Shown here piece by piece: positions 3,568 to 7,889 of a stretch of DNA of 7,889 bases; within the stretch, counting starts at the first letter, position 1; every line of letters begins with the position of its first letter. Below the pieces are notes generated by a model that saw only the letters and a list, made by a program, of their open reading frames with translations, was not told the origin of the DNA and did no database searches. The stretch is taken from assembly GCA_910587755.1 (NCBI GenBank), contig CAJUNZ010000111.1, positions 1-7,889 of the forward strand, read 5' to 3'. Both the position numbers and the translations under genes were made by a program. The stretch comes from an uncultured Acetatifactor sp. GTDB lineage: Bacteria; Bacillota; Clostridia; Lachnospirales; Lachnospiraceae.

Positions 3568-5385
3568 ATGAAGAAAACACCCTTGGAAGGTGCGGGGCAG
3601 GAGACTGTCTCCGCCCTTCCGAAAAGGGGCCTGGAGATTTTTTTGAGACAGAATTCCCGGAAAGCCCCATGGATACTGCTTGGATTTATGGGAGTATGGT
3701 TCTTGGCTGCACTGGCGGTGCTGCCTGGACTTAATGCCCCCGTAATCCTTCCGGATGAGTTCGGCTACTGGGCTCAGGCTGCCGCTATGACCGGCAGAGA
3801 CTGGTCAGGGACAGTGTCCCAGTTCTCCTGGTATTCCTTTGGATATGGCTTACTGATGTTTCCTTTTATGGCGGTAATTCAGGATCCGACGACATTGTAC
3901 CAGGTTATGGCGGGAGTGAACTTCGGACTTATGGGCCTGGGGACCATTGTGCTTTACAGGTTTCTGGGGGAAGCCTTTGGGGCCGTAAAAAAGAAATATC
4001 TGGCTTTGGGAGCCGGGACAGGTCTGCTGTATGTTTCCTGTGTCACTTATGCTCAGACTACTCTGGCGGAGGCATTACTGTCATTTCTATATCTTCTGTT
4101 GGCCTGGGGGATGGTGAAGTGGCTTCAATATCCCGGACTTTGGAGGGGATTATTGCCTGTACTGGCAGCAGGTTTTATGTATATGGTACATCTGCGGACT
4201 GTGGGGATTCTCTTGGGGACGGGATTATGCATGGTGCTGGGAGCAGTGTTTCGGGATAAAAAGCCCGGCAGCTGGAAGCGTATTTTGCTTCTTCTGGCGA
4301 TTCTGGGATCTGTGGCAATACTGACAGGGGCGGTCAAGGGGACTCTGGTAAGTGAAGTGGGTTCTACAGAATATCAGATTCTGGTTCAAACCAATGATTA
4401 TGCCGGGCAGTGGGGAAAGCTGGCATATTTGTGCAGTCTGGAGGGTCTGTACCGTTTCTTTACAGGGCTTTTGGGAAAAGTGTTCTATCTGGGATGCGCC
4501 AGTTTTGGACTGTATTATTGGGGAATGGCTTTACTGCTTCGGCAGACAGGAAAATTGTTGACAAGTATGAGAAAGAGCAGTTCCTGTGTGACGGAGAGTC
4601 TTCAGGAATGGTGCTGTTTGTGGCTGTTGCTTTCCCATGGAGCAGCACTGTTGGTCACAAATATCTACTGTCTGGGATCGGACAGGATGGATGCTTTTTT
4701 GTACGGAAGGTACCATGAGAATACGGTACCGCCCATACTGGCTCTGGGTGTTGTGGAACTGCTGACAGCACCAGGGATGCGCAGGCGGCTGTTGTGGCTC
4801 ACAGGGCTTTTGGGAGGAGGTTTTCTGGCAGTGTATTCTATCCTGGGCAGCGGAGAGATTCTGTATGCAAATCGACATTCCGTGACAGGAATACTCTATG
4901 CCTTTGACCTGGCAGAGAGGTATGATACCAGGACAATATTGTATGCTTATGGGGGCGGAATGTTGGGAGGAACAGTGCTGCTGGCCGCGTTTCATGCTGC
5001 TCGGGACAGGGGGTGGAGACGGGGATTCCTTCTGGCGCCCTGCCTGTTACAGCTTGGGTTGTCTGGGTATAATGCAGTCACTTATATTCTTCCTGCTCAT
5101 GAGTGGCAGAGGGAGGATGTGGAACTGCTTTTACAGGTGAAGGAAATGCTCCATGCCGAGGGGCAGGAAAATGTGCTCTGCCTGTACGGGGACAGGGGTA
5201 CCCGGGCCTGTCTGGCCCAGTATATGCTGGGAGAGATTTCCTTGCAGCTAACAGGGAAGGAGGAAGAACTTCCCAGGCAGGGGGAGATTTTTCTTCTGCA
5301 GAGAGACGGCAGGGAGGAGCTGCACGGAGAGTATATGATTGTGATGGAGTCTTCTGGTTACAGAGTCTGTCTGGGCGAAGAATGA
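3568..5385 (+). CDS. GT-C-like polytopic membrane glycosyltransferase
   Basis: A 605-residue integral membrane protein. The first membrane helix (about 34-56) is followed by ILPDEFGYWAQAA with Asp63-Glu64. An acidic pair in the first outer loop is the catalytic signature of GT-C enzymes, which move a sugar from a polyprenyl-phosphate donor onto an acceptor outside the membrane. Further hydrophobic segments continue to about residue 510 (some 11-12 helices), with a basic MVHLRTVG turn on the way. The last ~90 residues are hydrophilic, as in the outer domain of many GT-C proteins. Together these suggest addition of a sugar to a surface polymer or protein, perhaps the Pro/Thr/Ser stalk of the upstream gene, but substrate and acceptor are unknown. 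I chose ATG 3568, one base after the preceding stop; an in-frame TTG at 3550 overlaps the previous gene. No good ribosome binding site is visible, fitting translational coupling. Confidence 0.7.
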   Translation: MKKTPLEGAGQETVSALPKRGLEIFLRQNSRKAPWILLGFMGVWFLAALAVLPGLNAPVILPDEFGYWAQAAAMTGRDWSGTVSQFSWYSFGYGLLMFPFMAVIQDPTTLYQVMAGVNFGLMGLGTIVLYRFLGEAFGAVKKKYLALGAGTGLLYVSCVTYAQTTLAEALLSFLYLLLAWGMVKWLQYPGLWRGLLPVLAAGFMYMVHLRTVGILLGTGLCMVLGAVFRDKKPGSWKRILLLLAILGSVAILTGAVKGTLVSEVGSTEYQILVQTNDYAGQWGKLAYLCSLEGLYRFFTGLLGKVFYLGCASFGLYYWGMALLLRQTGKLLTSMRKSSSCVTESLQEWCCLWLLLSHGAALLVTNIYCLGSDRMDAFLYGRYHENTVPPILALGVVELLTAPGMRRRLLWLTGLLGGGFLAVYSILGSGEILYANRHSVTGILYAFDLAERYDTRTILYAYGGGMLGGTVLLAAFHAARDRGWRRGFLLAPCLLQLGLSGYNAVTYILPAHEWQREDVELLLQVKEMLHAEGQENVLCLYGDRGTRACLAQYMLGEISLQLTGKEEELPRQGEIFLLQRDGREELHGEYMIVMESSGYRVCLGEE

Positions 5386-5523
5386 AATTCGGGCCTGAGA
5401 AAGGGCGGACAAAGGGTCTGGGAACAGGCAGGAGGAAGCAGATCCCCTGAGGAAGCCAGGGAACAGTGTGGCAGGCTGTGGCGAAAGTATCAGCTGTGTA
5501 AGAAGGGCGGACAGGATGGCAGA
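5386..5523 (+). other. 138-bp spacer flanked by an 11-bp direct repeat
   Basis: The perfect 11-mer AAGGGCGGACA occurs at 5401-5411 and again at 5503-5513, just before the next ribosome binding site and start codon. A small hairpin, CCCTG (5445-5449) with CAGGG (5457-5461) and a seven-base loop, lies between them without a T-run. No promoter stands out. The repeat could be a trace of a deleted or duplicated gene start, or chance similarity in G-rich pre-start DNA. Confidence 0.4.
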
Positions 5524-7038
5524 ATGAAACAAAAAGACATGATACATATGCTGCGGATATGCGCAATGGTGCTGCTGTCAGCTGTTATGCCCGGATGGCA
5601 ATTGGCCGGGATAGAAGGGCGGGTGTGGGTGGTCTGGCTGGCCGCCATGCTGGAAGGAGCGGCATTTCTCTCAGGAGGTGGAGGAAAACTTCGGCGAAGT
5701 TGGACTACTCTGGACTGTCTGGCAGGCGGATTTTTGGTATGGAATATTCTAAAACTTGTCCTGGAAGCCGCAGGCGGAGAAGACTGCAGCGGCAGTTTCC
5801 TGGGAACTGCAGTTTCCCTGCTCTTTTTTCTGGCTTCCTGGGAAGAAGCTCCGGAAAAAAGCCCTGCGGATTCCTCGGAGAAATATTATCAGAAGGGTAG
5901 TTTACCGAGGAAAAATTACCGGGAAAGGGTTTTACTGAGAAACAATTGTGGAGGCGGACCATTAGATAATACGCCTCACAGAAGAGGTTTTCCAGTGGGC
6001 TGTTTCCCGAAAAACTGGGACTGGAAAGGGCTCCTTCTGTTCTGTGCCTTCCCGGTGTACCTGGGGCTGCTGTGGCATTTTTTTGTGGATTCTACTTATG
6101 GATTTAATCTGCATCCCCTGATGGAAGAGAGTGCCCTGGCGCCCTACCTGCTGCTTGTGGGTACAGTAGCCCTAGAGGGCTACTGTATGGAGGAGGGCGG
6201 AAAGCGTTGGTTCTGCTTTGGGATGGCCCTGGCAGGGTGGCTCCTCCTGTTTTTGGATGGAAATGTCATAGGAATTTTGCTGGGATGTCTGACTTTTCCT
6301 GTTTCCATCCTGCTGCATCGACCGGAGAAGGAATTTGTGCGAAGGACCATGCAGATGGCCTTTGCCTGTTTCTTCCTGTTGTCGAACATGCCGCTGCTTG
6401 TCAGATGTTTCCCCCTGATAGAGACAGGGGGTGCCTGGAGCCTGGAGGAGGGCGTATGCCTGGAGCTGGCTCTGGCACTGGCAGGTATGCTCTTTTTTTC
6501 CTGGTGGGACAGACTGCCAGAGGGCGGGGGTATACTTTTGCATGGTTTTCAGAAGGGGCTGTCATGGGCCCTGGCAGGGACGGGCATGGTCCTGTTCCTG
6601 CTTCTGGCCATGGGGGAGCGCCTGGAAGGCATGGGAGACGGTATGGGCATAAACCTGCTGGGGCATTTTTCGGCCGCTGCCAGGGAATACTGCGCCGGTC
6701 ACAACGGCAGCTTTTACGATGGAATTGAGAGTTCTGGACTGGCAGGGGGCGTCTGGGTGATCTGCACAGGCCTTGCGGCAGCGCAGCAGATGGGACGCAG
6801 GACACGGCGCAGGGTTACGCTGGAAAAAATCTCAAAGAATGCGCTGAAGGATACGCCGGAATATCTCTTTGGCAGAGACATTCTGGGTGGGGATTTTCTG
6901 GTTTTGACAGTATGTCTGGTCCAGGCTGTTTTCTTCAGCCAGCAGGCGGCGGCAGGAGCTCTTTATGCTGTGGCGGCTGCCAAAGTACTCTATTCACGGA
7001 GAGAAAATGATAGTTGGCAGTCAAGGGATACTGGATGA
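5524..7038 (+). CDS. Polytopic membrane protein, unrecognised (about 12 TM)
   Basis: A 504-residue protein that I cannot assign to a family. Four hydrophobic segments lie in about residues 8-106. A hydrophilic, largely basic stretch follows (about 107-167: KSPADSSEKYYQKG, then LPRKNYRERVLLRNN and NTPHRRG), then about eight more segments to residue 495, including LLLFCAFPVYLGLLWHFFV and GNVIGILLGCLTFPVSILL. A loop near residues 380-405 (MGINLLGHFSAAAREYCAGHNGSFYDGIESS) is the most polar part of the second half and could hold an active site. Size and position beside a GT-C-like gene would suit a Wzy- or O-antigen-ligase-like polymerase or a second GT-C protein, but I see no diagnostic motif, so this is only a suggestion. 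The ATG has AGGAT (5513-5517) six bases upstream. It lies 138 bp after the previous gene and is co-directional with it. Confidence 0.65.
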   Translation: MKQKDMIHMLRICAMVLLSAVMPGWQLAGIEGRVWVVWLAAMLEGAAFLSGGGGKLRRSWTTLDCLAGGFLVWNILKLVLEAAGGEDCSGSFLGTAVSLLFFLASWEEAPEKSPADSSEKYYQKGSLPRKNYRERVLLRNNCGGGPLDNTPHRRGFPVGCFPKNWDWKGLLLFCAFPVYLGLLWHFFVDSTYGFNLHPLMEESALAPYLLLVGTVALEGYCMEEGGKRWFCFGMALAGWLLLFLDGNVIGILLGCLTFPVSILLHRPEKEFVRRTMQMAFACFFLLSNMPLLVRCFPLIETGGAWSLEEGVCLELALALAGMLFFSWWDRLPEGGGILLHGFQKGLSWALAGTGMVLFLLLAMGERLEGMGDGMGINLLGHFSAAAREYCAGHNGSFYDGIESSGLAGGVWVICTGLAAAQQMGRRTRRRVTLEKISKNALKDTPEYLFGRDILGGDFLVLTVCLVQAVFFSQQAAAGALYAVAAAKVLYSRRENDSWQSRDTG

Positions 7039-7103
7039 TCAGTATTGCATGGAGGGACTTTTCAGAACAGGGAACTGAGAACAAAACAGCGGGGGATTGA
7101 TAT

Positions 7104-7799
7104 ATGAATCACACGGTGAGAGATAGAAAAAGAAGATTAACTGGAGTCTTGGCAGCGGTGCTGTTTACAGCTCTGACAGTCAGTGTACCGGAGGTTGTGA
7201 CATTGGCTGCAGGGAAAGAAATTACCAGTTCCACTATGATGCAGGTGCTGTCAAAAGTCAATGTGAGAAGGGAGCCAAATACATCGGCAGAAGTTCTGGG
7301 ACAGCTGGAATCAGGGGAGAAAATCTTTGCCGTGGAACTGACGCAGGAGGGCTGGTATCAGGTAGCTTATAACGGGGAAACAGGTTATGTGCGAATGGAT
7401 TTTCTGGAAGTGTACACAGGGGGAGAAGATTGGAACGAATCCCTGGGAGAGGATGTCCTGCCCCAGTCACAGCCTGATATTTTTGTCGGTCAGAAGGGGC
7501 AGTCAGAAGCGCCAGAAGGCTCTTCTGCTGGTCAGGATCCACAACACGAAAATGAAGGTGAATCTGCCTCCGGTCAGAGAGAGGAATCAGACGCCTCCGA
7601 AAATTCTGTTGTTGATCAGGGAACACAGTCGGAAGCACCAGAAAATGGATCTGCCGCTCAGGATACAGATAAAGAGCATAAATCCGGTATTCCCAATGTC
7701 CTAATTCTTGTGTTGACAGGGGTGGTGATTCTTGCCTACGCTGCATTTCAGATATTGAAGGAACGTCGGGAGGGGGCGGCAGAAAAAGAACAGGGATAG
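7104..7799 (+). CDS. Exported SH3b-domain protein with C-terminal membrane anchor
   Basis: A 231-residue protein predicted to sit on the outer face of the membrane. Residues 1-36 are a signal peptide (RDRKRR, then a hydrophobic core, probable cut after TLAA). Residues 45-104 form a bacterial SH3 domain: VNVRREPNTSAEVLGQLESG, later GWYQVAYNGETGYVRMDFLEVY. Such domains commonly bind peptidoglycan peptides. Residues 105-193 are an acidic Gln/Glu/Ser/Ala-rich linker with repeated QSEAPE motifs. Residues about 196-217 are a membrane helix followed by KERREG, giving an outside-N, inside-C topology. In a glycan operon it could anchor the machinery or its product to the wall; this is inference. It is 65 bp after the previous gene. 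The ATG is preceded by a G-rich GGGGGAT (7090-7096), a modest ribosome binding site. Confidence 0.8.
   Translation: MNHTVRDRKRRLTGVLAAVLFTALTVSVPEVVTLAAGKEITSSTMMQVLSKVNVRREPNTSAEVLGQLESGEKIFAVELTQEGWYQVAYNGETGYVRMDFLEVYTGGEDWNESLGEDVLPQSQPDIFVGQKGQSEAPEGSSAGQDPQHENEGESASGQREESDASENSVVDQGTQSEAPENGSAAQDTDKEHKSGIPNVLILVLTGVVILAYAAFQILKERREGAAEKEQG
7500..7665 (+). repeat. Imperfect repeats in the SH3b-protein linker
   Basis: DNA from 7500 (encoding QSEAPEGSSAGQD) recurs from 7626 (QSEAPENGSAAQD), exactly 126 bp or 42 codons apart. A more diverged version (QREESDASENSVVDQ) lies between them. This suggests the extracellular linker grew by in-frame duplication, like the stalk of the first operon gene. 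Confidence 0.55.
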
Positions 7800-7854
7800 A
7801 GTGTGAAAGATTTATAAGCCCATCATGTCTTGATAAAGAAAGGAACGGACACAG

Positions 7855-7889
7855 ATGAAACTGATCATACAGATACCATGTTACAACGA
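7855..7889 (+). CDS. Family 2 glycosyltransferase, N-terminus only
   Basis: The ATG at 7855 has AAAGAAAGGA about ten bases upstream and opens a frame reading MKLIIQIPCYN plus GA, the first bases of a Glu or Asp codon. This is the classic first beta strand and loop of GT-A-fold family 2 glycosyltransferases, which usually start MKLIIQIPCYNE. Such enzymes use nucleotide-activated sugars at the cytoplasmic face of the membrane. It lies 55 bp after the SH3b gene on the same strand and extends past the window, so the glycan operon continues to the right. Confidence 0.75.
   Translation, partial: MKLIIQIPCYN

Noticed and set aside
5382..5450. 22-codon basic ORF overlapping the stop of the GT-C-like gene by ATGA
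   Set aside because: Very short, no ribosome binding site, low-complexity Lys/Arg/Gly translation; the overlap alone is not enough.
5078..5566. 162-codon minus-strand ORF across the end of the GT-C-like gene and the spacer
   Set aside because: Pro/Ser/Arg-rich antisense translation with no recognisable domain, overlapping well-supported plus-strand genes.
5900..5945. Short TTAC(C/T)GAGGAAA-like repeats inside the second membrane-protein gene
   Set aside because: The units are unequally spaced (14 and 16 bases) and poorly conserved; probably chance in an A-rich segment.
6207..6728. 173-codon plus-strand ORF in another frame of the second membrane protein
   Set aside because: Gly/Arg/Cys-rich composition of a frame-shifted reading; the 504-codon frame with regular membrane segments is the real one.

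Overview
The window looks like chromosomal DNA of a gut-type Firmicute, most likely a Lachnospiraceae (Clostridium cluster XIVa) species. This is inferred from AGGAGG-type ribosome binding sites, GC-rich genes separated by AT-rich spacers, the AAA-ATPase-like/PD-(D/E)XK protein, a Tn916-type tyrosine recombinase, and a surface-protein C-terminal domain style common in that family. The species cannot be fixed from the sequence.

Left part (1-1109): the 3' end of an AAA-ATPase-like/PD-(D/E)XK nuclease gene, then about 580 bp of AT-rich DNA. That DNA holds three tandem 39-bp repeats and a promoter-rich zone just upstream of the recombinase gene. Middle (1110-2756): a complete tyrosine recombinase, then 470 bp of non-coding DNA with terminator-like hairpins, an 11-bp leader stem-loop and a strong ribosome binding site. 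Right part (2757-7889): a co-directional gene run encoding a secreted Pro-rich repeat protein, a GT-C-like polytopic membrane protein with an Asp-Glu motif, a second roughly 12-TM membrane protein of unknown function, a membrane-anchored SH3b protein, and the first codons of a family 2 glycosyltransferase. It reads as a cell-surface glycan and envelope locus.

The most interesting structure is a pair of 26-bp inverted repeats (863-888 and 2585-2610, 23 of 26 identical) that bracket the recombinase gene and all of its flanking regulatory DNA. Just inside the left repeat, on the minus strand, lies a near-consensus promoter: TTGAAA, 17 bp, TATGAT, with an extended -10 TG. In this assembly it points left, away from the surface operon. 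Inverting the 1.75-kb segment would place it about 215 bp upstream of the first operon gene, pointing into it. I read this as a self-contained invertible promoter switch, with the recombinase encoded inside the invertible segment, that would phase-vary the surface glycan operon; the sequence as given would be the OFF state. Direct-orientation AAACCGTC motifs around the recombinase are candidate arm-type binding sites. The repeats and promoter are visible in the sequence; the switching is inference.
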